DNA of 64,000 bases from positions 62,001 through 126,000 of the forward strand of contig CAYQBG010000010.1 in NCBI GenBank assembly GCA_964415675.1. Reading direction: 5' to 3'. The translations under genes and the position numbers were made by a program. Each line of letters begins with the position of its first letter. Position 1 is the stretch's first letter. A model generated the notes under the pieces. That model saw only the letters and a program-made list of their open reading frames with translations. It was not told the DNA's origin and did no database searches. The DNA comes from UBA5336 sp964415675. GTDB lineage: Bacteria; Pseudomonadota; Alphaproteobacteria; Caulobacterales; Hyphomonadaceae. Of the stretch, positions 57,491 through 64,000 are shown one piece after another.

Positions 57491-57580
57491 CGGCAGCGTC
57501 AACGTCAAGGGTGTTGACTTGGCGCAGGGGCAGCCTGCGCATCACCCCGGTGCCAACACGACAACCGGGAGGATCATCAC

Positions 57581-58831
57581 ATGGCCGAGGCATATATCAT
57601 CGACGCTGTCCGCACGCCGCGCGGCATTGGCAAGGTCGGCAAGGGCTCGCTTGCCCATCTTCACCCCCAGCATCTCGGCGCGACAGTGCTGGGCGCAATC
57701 CGGGACCGCAATGATCTCGACACGGCTTCGGTTGACGACATCATCTGGGGCACAAGTTCCCAGCGCGGGGCGCAGGGCGCCGATATGGGCCGTATGGCCG
57801 CGCTCGATGCCGGTTATGATGTGAAAGCCTCCGGTGTGACGCTCGACCGGTTCTGCGGGTCGGGCATCACGTCTGTCGCGCTTGCCTCTGCGCAGGTCAT
57901 GTCGGGCATGGAAGATTGCGTGATCGCCGGTGGCTGCGAGATGATGAGCTACACCGCCTCGACGGCCGACCCGAAAAACCCGCCGATGATGGATGCGGGG
58001 AACCTTCATCTGCGCGAGATGCATCCCCAATCCCAGCAGGGCTGCTGCGCTGATGCGATTGCGACGCTGGAGGGGATAGACCGCCAGGCAGTGGACGAAC
58101 TGGCGCTGACCAGCCAGCAGCGCGCCAAGCGTGCCATGGATGAGGGCCGTTTCGACAAGTCTGTCATCCCCGTCCACAACCGCGACGGCTCGCTCGCACT
58201 CGACAAGGATGAGTTCCCACGTCCCGGAACCACCATGGACGGCCTGTCCAGCCTCAAGACGGTGTTTGACATGTTCTGGGGCGTGCCTGTCGATGAAGAG
58301 GGCACGACCTATGGCAACATGATCGAGCAGAAATATCCCCAGTTGAACGGCGCGATGACTCATGTCCATCATGCCGGCAATTCTTCCGGCGTGGTCGATG
58401 GTGCGGCGGCGATTCTCGTGGCGTCGAAGGATTATGCCGACAAGAACGGCCTCAAGCCCCGTGCGCGTATCGTCGCCACGGCGAATATGGGCGACTGTCC
58501 GACACTGATGCTGAATGCGCCGGTGCCGGCCGCGAAGAAGGTTCTCGAAAAGGCCGGGCTCTCCAAGGACGATATCGATGTCTGGGAGATCAATGAGGCC
58601 TTTTCGGTGGTGGCCGAGAAGTTCATCCGCGACCTCGATCTGGACCGGGAGAAAGTGAACATCAATGGCGGCGCCATGGCGCTCGGCCATCCGATCGGAG
58701 CGACGGGATCGATCCTGATCGGGACCGCGCTTGACGAACTGGAGCGTTCTGGCGGTCGCTATGGCCTCGTCACCATGTGCGCCGCCGGCGGCATGGCCCC
58801 CGGCATCATCATCGAGCGCCTCGACCAGTAG
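57581..58831 (+). CDS. Acetyl-CoA acetyltransferase (thiolase)
   Basis: 416 residues. Nucleophile C92 lies in DRFCGSG, the catalytic histidine in NGGAMALGHPIGATG and the second cysteine in MCAAGGMAPG, so all thiolase active-site residues are present. It probably works in fatty acid or amino acid degradation or, together with ethylmalonyl-CoA enzymes, in acetyl-CoA assimilation; the sequence does not decide between condensing and cleaving roles. Two small hairpins (57498-57518 and 57522-57540) lie just upstream. Confidence 0.94.
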   Translation: MAEAYIIDAVRTPRGIGKVGKGSLAHLHPQHLGATVLGAIRDRNDLDTASVDDIIWGTSSQRGAQGADMGRMAALDAGYDVKASGVTLDRFCGSGITSVALASAQVMSGMEDCVIAGGCEMMSYTASTADPKNPPMMDAGNLHLREMHPQSQQGCCADAIATLEGIDRQAVDELALTSQQRAKRAMDEGRFDKSVIPVHNRDGSLALDKDEFPRPGTTMDGLSSLKTVFDMFWGVPVDEEGTTYGNMIEQKYPQLNGAMTHVHHAGNSSGVVDGAAAILVASKDYADKNGLKPRARIVATANMGDCPTLMLNAPVPAAKKVLEKAGLSKDDIDVWEINEAFSVVAEKFIRDLDLDREKVNINGGAMALGHPIGATGSILIGTALDELERSGGRYGLVTMCAAGGMAPGIIIERLDQ

Positions 58832-58859
58832 AGATTGGTTGCCTGAGACCTGCGAAAGG

Positions 58860-58885
58860 CCCGGCGGATGCGCCGGGTCTTTTTT
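58860..58885 (+). terminator. Intrinsic terminator after the thiolase gene
   Basis: CCCGGCG (58860-58866), four-base loop, CGCCGGG (58871-58877), then a T-rich tract TCTTTTTTC. It lies 28 bases past the thiolase stop codon in the right orientation. Confidence 0.9.
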
Positions 58886-58949
58886 CTGGCCGGGTCTTCA
58901 CCTGAAAGGCGAAGCTGCTTGAATCTGGCGCCGCGCTTGCATCTCGCTC

Positions 58950-60842
58950 ATGCAGCAGGACAATGCTGACACAGACCGGATGCGTGGGGACCAACACATG
59001 CTGGCAGATTTCGGACGGCTTCTCGGCCATGGGACGCTCGGCCTGTTGCGCGTGTTTGCGCTGAGGGATGACCGCGGTCAGCCGCGCTGGACGCTGTCAG
59101 TCCTTGTCTATGGCGCAATTGGGGGCCTTGCCGCCTTCGCTTTTCTCGCCGGCATCATCTTTCGCGGGACATCCCATTTCGAAACGCTGCGGGACCGGGT
59201 CAGGTTGATCGCCATGGCGGCGCCCGATGATCCCGCAGCTGCCTGGCAGAGCGGCAAGGGCGACACGCTCGACCTCACCTGGGCGCCAATCGAAACCAAT
59301 CATCTCAGCCTCGAAACCGTGGCCATTCCGCTCGGGCGGTTCACCCATCGCGGCGGGGGGCTGGCTGAGGCAGCGGGCCATGTCCTCTTTCTCACACCGG
59401 ATGGCCGGATCGGGACAGTGGCCGGCATGTCCGGTGGCAGCGATCCGCGCGTGAGCTATTCCACGCTTCAGGTGCCTATGAACATGGCGGGCTTCGAAGA
59501 CAGCGCCATCGCGCAGATGCCGCTGTTCAACCGCACCTGGATCCGCGCCTTCGACATTCTTGCCCGCCCCGCCGGCGAAGGTCGCGCAGAGCTCTTCGCG
59601 AGCCATGTGCGTTATGTCGACGAGTGTTTTACCTTTACCATCAGCCGGATCGAGCTGGATGTGTCCGCCAGCGGAGACCTGCAACCCGCAGCGGATTGGC
59701 AGGAGTTCTGGTCAGCCCGTCCGTGCATGGAGATGAAGGATCAGGGCAATCTCTTTTCCGGGCTGAAAGAGGGCGGGCGGATGGAATTTGGCGCCGCCGG
59801 CGCCATGTATGTTACCGTCGGGGATTTCGATTTTGACGGCGATAATTCCGCTGTGGCCCTCCCGATGAAGCTCGACAATGACCTTGGCAAGGTCATCGAG
59901 ATCGACATGGAGACCGGCGCATCGCGGCCCTATGCCGTGGGAATGCGCAACCCGCAGGGCCTGACGCTCACCGAAGACGGGCTCATGTTCACCTCCGAGC
60001 ATGGGCCGAATGGCGGTGATGAGATAAACCGTATCCGGCGCGGCGCCAATTATGGCTGGCCGGAAGTGACCATGGGGCTGGGTTATGGCTTCCCACGCCG
60101 GGAATGGCCGACCAATCCGGTGCAGGGGCGCCATGACGGCTATGAAAAGCCGGTTTTCGCCTTCGTTCCGTCAGTGGCCGTGTCCGGCCTTGCCGAACTT
60201 CAGTCACCGCTCTTCCCGCCCTGGCGCGGGGACCTGATGCTGGCCACGCTGGAGGACGAGGCCCTCTGGCGGCTGCGCCGCGATGGCGACAGAATTCTCT
60301 ATGGCGAGCGTATCGAACTGGACGAACGCCTGCGTGATATCGAGATGCTGGACGATGGCCGCATCGCGCTGCTCACAGACAGTGCGCGTCTCATCCTGAT
60401 CCGGCCGAAATCGTCTGAGCCTGAAGCCGCGCGCCTGACTGTGGCCGGCTATGAAGGCGTGCGCGAGGCGGTGGACAGTTTCGAGCTCAAGCGCGCCAGC
60501 CTGAACATGCATGAGGGCGAGGCACTGTTCCTGGCACGCTGTGCCTCCTGCCACGCGCTCGACAGCCGGGAAAATCTCGGCGGGCCGCATCTCGACAAGC
60601 TGGTCGGAAGGCGCGTGGGCAGTGTCGAGGGCTTTCCCTATTCTGACGCGCTGTCGGGCCGAGATGAGAGCTGGAATGAGCGCCGGCTGCGCCGCTTCCT
60701 GTCCAATCCGGAACTCGAATTCGAGGGCACCTCGATGCCGCGAGTATCGCTGACCTATGCGGAATACCTGCATCTCGCCTGGTACATCACCAATTGCACA
60801 GGCGGGCGCGACCGGCCGCAGTGTCATCGCCCTTCAGACTGA
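58950..60842 (+). CDS. Membrane-anchored PQQ-type sugar dehydrogenase fused to cytochrome c
   Basis: 630 residues. One N-terminal membrane span (about 48-72) is followed by a soluble-glucose-dehydrogenase-like six-bladed propeller (AVGMRNPQGLTLTEDGLMFTSEHGPNGGDEINRI is the family core, with GANYGWPEVTMG) and, from about residue 520, a class I cytochrome c domain with heme motif C531-X2-C534-H535 and a likely axial methionine M596 in TSMPRV. The electron from sugar or aldehyde oxidation could thus pass inside one chain to a c-type heme. PQQ synthesis genes are not in the window. Start uncertain; Met at 58998 has a GGGGA ahead. Confidence 0.82.
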   Translation: MQQDNADTDRMRGDQHMLADFGRLLGHGTLGLLRVFALRDDRGQPRWTLSVLVYGAIGGLAAFAFLAGIIFRGTSHFETLRDRVRLIAMAAPDDPAAAWQSGKGDTLDLTWAPIETNHLSLETVAIPLGRFTHRGGGLAEAAGHVLFLTPDGRIGTVAGMSGGSDPRVSYSTLQVPMNMAGFEDSAIAQMPLFNRTWIRAFDILARPAGEGRAELFASHVRYVDECFTFTISRIELDVSASGDLQPAADWQEFWSARPCMEMKDQGNLFSGLKEGGRMEFGAAGAMYVTVGDFDFDGDNSAVALPMKLDNDLGKVIEIDMETGASRPYAVGMRNPQGLTLTEDGLMFTSEHGPNGGDEINRIRRGANYGWPEVTMGLGYGFPRREWPTNPVQGRHDGYEKPVFAFVPSVAVSGLAELQSPLFPPWRGDLMLATLEDEALWRLRRDGDRILYGERIELDERLRDIEMLDDGRIALLTDSARLILIRPKSSEPEAARLTVAGYEGVREAVDSFELKRASLNMHEGEALFLARCASCHALDSRENLGGPHLDKLVGRRVGSVEGFPYSDALSGRDESWNERRLRRFLSNPELEFEGTSMPRVSLTYAEYLHLAWYITNCTGGRDRPQCHRPSD

Positions 60843-60876
60843 GTTGGCGGCAAACGCCGCATCGGCGAAAATCTAA

Positions 60877-60893
60877 TTGACAATCATTCTCAA
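60877..60893. promoter_or_regulatory. Fur-box-like site upstream of bfd
   Basis: On the minus strand this reads TTGAGAATGATTGTCAA, close to the classical Fur box core GAGAATGATTNTC. It ends 20 bases before the bfd ATG, a position overlapping the promoter, which fits iron-repressed expression. The weaker TTGATATTGATTCC at 61162-61175 before bfr could be a second, degenerate site. Confidence 0.65.
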
Positions 60894-60912
60894 CGACGCC
60901 TAATTGCGAGTC

Positions 60913-61116
60913 ATGATCATTTGCATCTGTCGCAGGATAAATGAGAACGGCGTCCGCGAGGCGGTTCGTTGCGGGGCGCGTTGCCCGGACAGCGTGCAGG
61001 CCCATCACGGGCAGTCCTTCAATTGCGGCAAGTGTCGCTGTGCCATAGGTGACATCATCTCCGAGGAGATGGAGACCGATACGGAAGCGAGCATCCCGCT
61101 GATCGCCGCGCAATAG
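60913..61116 (+). CDS. bfd: Bacterioferritin-associated ferredoxin
   Basis: 67 residues from the ATG at 60913 (a TTG three codons earlier is possible). [2Fe-2S] ligands are C4, C6, C38 and C41 (ICIC near the start and FNCGKC), as in Bfd. Bfd docks on bacterioferritin and passes electrons to release stored iron when iron is scarce. Its partner bfr is the next gene, 79 bases on. The Fur-like box upstream suits induction by iron starvation. Note that three extra cysteines (C20, C24, C43) are present. Confidence 0.93.
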   Translation: MIICICRRINENGVREAVRCGARCPDSVQAHHGQSFNCGKCRCAIGDIISEEMETDTEASIPLIAAQ

Positions 61117-61195
61117 GCTGGCGACCCTGTTCGAATGATCCCAATCGCGTTAATCCTTTAATTGATATTGATTCCAACACGCAGGCGAGGCGGGC

Positions 61196-61696
61196 ATGAA
61201 AGCCGATCCCAAGACTATCGAATTTCTGAATGCGGCCCTGAAGAATGAACTCACGGCCATCAACCAGTATTTCCTGCACTCACGGATACTGGCCGATTGG
61301 GGCGTCTCGAAACTCGCTGATTATGAGTACAAGGAATCCATCGAGGAGATGCAGCATGCCGACTGGCTGATCCAGCGGATCCTGTTCCTGGAAGGGTTGC
61401 CCAATCTGCAGGACCTTGGCAAGCTCCGGATTGGCGAATCCGTGCAGGATGTTATCGAGTGCGACCTGGCGCTTGAGCATGATGCCATCCCGCTGCTTCG
61501 CGATGCTATGGAGCATTGCGAAAAGCAGCGTGACTATGTCAGCCGCGACCTTTTCGGCAAGATCCTGAACAATGAGGAAGAGCATCTCGACTATCTCGAT
61601 ACGCAGCTCGAACTGATCTCGCGCATCGGGATCGAGCGCTATACGCTGCTCCAGTCTGAAGCCAATGCCGGTCCACCAGCCGGCTCGAGCGGCTGA
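61196..61696 (+). CDS. bfr: Bacterioferritin
   Basis: 166 residues. Ferroxidase ligands E18, E50, H53, E93, E126 and H129 are all present, and the heme-ligating methionine is M51 in EEMQHAD, so this is a heme-containing bacterioferritin that stores iron as a 24-mer. GAGGCGGG precedes the start. It follows bfd in the same direction. The C-terminus has a short Gly/Pro/Ser tail beyond the usual end. A hairpin without a T-run (61757-61778) lies downstream. Confidence 0.96.
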   Translation: MKADPKTIEFLNAALKNELTAINQYFLHSRILADWGVSKLADYEYKESIEEMQHADWLIQRILFLEGLPNLQDLGKLRIGESVQDVIECDLALEHDAIPLLRDAMEHCEKQRDYVSRDLFGKILNNEEEHLDYLDTQLELISRIGIERYTLLQSEANAGPPAGSSG

Positions 61697-61900
61697 CCGG
61701 GCAGCTTTGCCGGCCGTCCGGTTGCGAAGCTTTTCAATATCGAAGCCTTGCTTGAGACCCGCTGGCGCACGCGCGGGTGCTCGCGAAATTCATTGCGACA
61801 CTTTACTTGATGCCACCCCTCGGTTTATTTCGATAACAAATCGTTTTTCCTGATGAAATTCAAGTCATTGGGGAATTCTTCCAAGGGGAGAGTGCGGGGC

Positions 61901-63127
61901 ATGACGGATCGCGTCAGCGGAGAGTATTCCGGGCAGGTGACGACCCGGCGCCGGGTGCGCCGGTCGATGGCCGCTCGCAGGCCCTTCGTGCCCTGGGGCC
62001 TCTTGCCGCTGCTCGGCTTGTTTGGCCTGTTCTTCTTCTCGTTAATCTGGTTCTCGCGCCATCAGGTTGAGGATATCGCCGAGATGAGTGCCGAGCGCGC
62101 GCTGGCATCTGTCGGAGCCGAATGGGCGTCGGCCACGGCGTCGGGGCAGCGGGTTCTGCTGGAGGGGGCCGCGCCATCGCGGGAAGCAGCCAACCGTGCG
62201 ATTGCGGCCGTCAGGGAGGTGCGTGCCGGTACGCCATTTGGTGTCGCGCGGCCAGTCACCCGTGTCATTGACCGTCAAACGATTTCTCCGACGGCACCGC
62301 CAGCGCCCGCGTCAGAGGCCGGTACACTGCCGCAAGCTGAACGCCTCGCGCGGGCCGAGGCCGAAAGCGCGTCGCGGGACATCCCCGACTGGACCTATTC
62401 ACTCTCACAGGGCGTGATTACGCTCGAAGGCGAGGTGGGCAGCGGCGATGCCCGGCGCCGCATCGTCAATGATGCTGATCGCGAGGTCGATCCTCCGCGG
62501 ATTGTGGCGGTGCAAGACCGGCTCGTGATCTCCGACGTCGCGGACACCCCGGAGCTGACCGATCTGTCGCTTCAGGCGGTCCGGGCGATTTCCGAGTGTA
62601 TAAGCGGTGCGACATCACTTCGTGATGGACGGTTCTCTCTCATCTGCGATGCGCCGGAAGGGCGCGCCCAGACAGTCGAGCAGATCGCTGGCGCGCCGCT
62701 CCCGGCCGGTGAATTCGGAACAATCGAGGTAACCGAAGTATCGGCTGCGATGGCCTGTGAAGGCGACCTTGCCGCGCTGCTGGCGCGATCCAAGATCGAA
62801 TTCGCCACTGGCAGCGCACGGATTCAGGCCGGTAGCGGCCCGCTGCTGGACCTGCTGACAGCCCGGATTCTCGAGTGTCCCGGCAAGCTTCGGATCGAAG
62901 GACACACAGACAATACCGGCCGGGTCTCGACCAATGCCCGACTGAGCTATGAGCGCGCGCAGGCGGTTCGCGCCGAACTCATTGCCCGCGGAGTGCCTGC
63001 CGACCGGCTCACTGCACGCGGATACGGCGCCCGCGATCCAATCGCCGACAATGCCACGGCCGACGGACGCGCCCGCAACCGCCGGATTGAAATTCGTGTC
63101 GAGAGCGATCCCGACCCTACCCCATAA
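61901..63127 (+). CDS. OmpA-family protein with single membrane anchor
   Basis: 408 residues from the ATG at 61901, which has an AAGGGGA upstream; an earlier in-frame ATG at 61853 lacks one. After a basic head, one membrane span (about 31-51, WGLLPLLGLFGLFFFSLIWF) leads into a periplasmic part with two BON-like segments (LASVGAEWASATASGQRVLLEGAAP and TYSLSQGVITLEGEVG) and a C-terminal OmpA domain (IEFATGSARIQ, LRIEGHTDNTG, RAQAVRAELIARGV, ARNRRIEIRV) that would bind peptidoglycan. There is no OmpA barrel. Co-oriented with the next gene with a 32-base gap. Confidence 0.85.
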   Translation: MTDRVSGEYSGQVTTRRRVRRSMAARRPFVPWGLLPLLGLFGLFFFSLIWFSRHQVEDIAEMSAERALASVGAEWASATASGQRVLLEGAAPSREAANRAIAAVREVRAGTPFGVARPVTRVIDRQTISPTAPPAPASEAGTLPQAERLARAEAESASRDIPDWTYSLSQGVITLEGEVGSGDARRRIVNDADREVDPPRIVAVQDRLVISDVADTPELTDLSLQAVRAISECISGATSLRDGRFSLICDAPEGRAQTVEQIAGAPLPAGEFGTIEVTEVSAAMACEGDLAALLARSKIEFATGSARIQAGSGPLLDLLTARILECPGKLRIEGHTDNTGRVSTNARLSYERAQAVRAELIARGVPADRLTARGYGARDPIADNATADGRARNRRIEIRVESDPDPTP

Positions 63128-63159
63128 GCGCTTCGCGCTGAGTTCCGCGAGATAAAGTC

Positions 63160-64000
63160 ATGTCATTCCTGCTTTTCCAGATCTTTTTTCTGCTGCTGCT
63201 CGCCGCGCTTCTGGGTGCGCTCCTGGCATGGTGGCTGATGAGCCGAAATCAGGAAGTCGTGACCGAAACCGAGGAAACGCTGCTGCGCCAGCTCAACAGC
63301 GACCGCGAGGAAGAAACCCGCGCGCGTGAACGGCTCAGCAGTGAGATCGCGAGTATCAAGCGGTCCCTGACGGGTGTTGGCCAGACAGACCTGTCGCCGA
63401 TCGACCGGCGTCTTCGCGGGCTTGAGGAACGGCTTGGCCGCGTCGATCAGGTCGTCACCAATTTCCGCGTGCCGGAACCGGACCTGCGCCCTCTTTATGA
63501 GCGGCTTGGCGGGGTTGAGCGCGCAGTGACAGGGATCTCGGTACCGGAACCGGATATGCGCCCTGTGGTGGAACGCCTGCAGGGGATCGAGGCCTATCTG
63601 ATGAGCGGCCATCCCGACCTGGAAGCGGTTCAGACCCGGCTTGGCCAGGTTGAAAGCTCGCTATCGTCTGTCTATTCGGCTGTGTCATCGATCCGGCCGC
63701 CGGAACTTTCCGGTGTCGAGCAGCGCCTCGGTGTCATCGAAGACCTGCTTTTGAATATCGATATACCCGATGTCGAACTCGGGCCGGTCCACAGCCAGCT
63801 TGCACTCCTGGAGCAGGCCATCGGCAATATCGAGCCGCCGGCCACAGACCTTACCCCGGTGCACAATCATATTCGCCAGCTGGAAGAATCTGTCAGCCAG
63901 CTGCGCGCCGGCCTGCCGGGCACGAGTGCGGCCGCGCTGGCCCCGATCACAAGTGAAGTCTCGGCACTCTCGGCCACACTTGGCCAGATGCGACCGCAAA
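63160..64000 (+). CDS. Membrane-anchored coiled-coil repeat protein (cut by window end)
   Basis: At least 280 residues from the ATG at 63160, open to the right edge. An N-terminal membrane span (FLLFQIFFLLLLAALLGALLAW) is followed by a charged helix and then, from about residue 85, repeated units of 26-35 residues, each with an acidic/proline start such as RVPEPDLRPLYERLGGVE or SVPEPDMRPVVERLQGIE, then two helices with E/R and L at heptad spacing. At least six units are visible before the edge. No family name is known to me. It follows the OmpA-domain gene, which suggests a shared envelope role. Confidence 0.75.
   Translation, partial: MSFLLFQIFFLLLLAALLGALLAWWLMSRNQEVVTETEETLLRQLNSDREEETRARERLSSEIASIKRSLTGVGQTDLSPIDRRLRGLEERLGRVDQVVTNFRVPEPDLRPLYERLGGVERAVTGISVPEPDMRPVVERLQGIEAYLMSGHPDLEAVQTRLGQVESSLSSVYSAVSSIRPPELSGVEQRLGVIEDLLLNIDIPDVELGPVHSQLALLEQAIGNIEPPATDLTPVHNHIRQLEESVSQLRAGLPGTSAAALAPITSEVSALSATLGQMRPQ

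Noticed and set aside
57498..57540. Terminator or operator between the RND pump and thiolase genes
   Set aside because: Arms of only six and seven bases and no T-run; too weak to list as a feature.
1..64000. CRISPR array, tRNA or rRNA genes, insertion sequences, prophage or integron
   Set aside because: Read for direct repeats with spacers, tRNA-like T-loops, transposase or integrase sequences and found none.

Overview
The window is a GC-rich, densely coded chromosomal segment of an alphaproteobacterium. Several features point to that class: the MarR/OmpR/histidine-kinase trio next to a branched-chain aminotransferase, a DUF2794 protein, a TIGR02302/DUF4175 protein, the argH-lptM-lysA block, an ethylmalonyl-CoA-mutase-type B12 domain, and an FNR of the CX2CX7C (FnrL/FixK-like) type. 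A Maricaulis/Hyphomonas-like relative is my best guess, but this is inference. I see no rRNA, tRNA, CRISPR array, insertion sequence or prophage. Most genes are housekeeping and sit in short operons with 4-base stop/start overlaps.

Layout. 1-5.5 kb: the end of a B12 acyl-CoA mutase, the resolvasome operon ruvC-ruvA-ruvB, MOSC, GNAT and DUF2794 genes, then an XRE/DUF2975 regulator-membrane pair. 5.5-9.7 kb: rdgB-hemW, a VOC protein, rlmN and an EthD protein. 9.7-10.5 kb: a non-coding stretch packed with short hairpins. 10.5-16.5 kb: DinB, DksA/TraR zinc finger, tag-ygfZ, a MarR/response-regulator/sensor-kinase operon and a divergent branched-chain aminotransferase.

16.8-26.1 kb is the most unusual part. 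It holds three same-direction genes for exported proteins built from DUF11-like repeats: a 162-aa protein, a 936-aa protein with four repeated modules and calcium-loop-like motifs, and a 1933-aa protein that carries the same module at its N-terminus, DUF11-, CnaB- and SdrD-like segments in the middle, and a probable outer-membrane beta-barrel at its C-terminus. A stem with 16-bp arms lies between the two large genes and a clear intrinsic terminator follows the last. I read this as a candidate cell-surface layer or fibre locus with its own outer-membrane partner.

26-38 kb: 1-Cys peroxiredoxin, SixA-like phosphatase, UrcA, DUF2256, an FAD oxidoreductase, a membrane glycosyltransferase with a small overlapping membrane protein, an NTF2-like protein, an FNR regulator with a possible autoregulatory box, the stress operon prkA-yeaH-spoVR, and a PilZ protein. 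38-45 kb: DUF4175, lysA, two lipoproteins, argH, and a divergent TlpA thioredoxin and FKBP isomerase. 45-49 kb: a tight three-gene TelA/DUF6384/coiled-coil operon of unknown role. 49-57.5 kb: a membrane-anchored beta-propeller protein and a divergent tripartite RND efflux locus whose promoters share a perfect 25-bp palindrome. 57.5-64 kb: a thiolase, a PQQ-dehydrogenase/cytochrome c fusion, an iron-storage pair (bfd with a Fur-like box, and bfr), and an OmpA-domain protein followed by a repeat-bearing coiled-coil protein cut by the window end.
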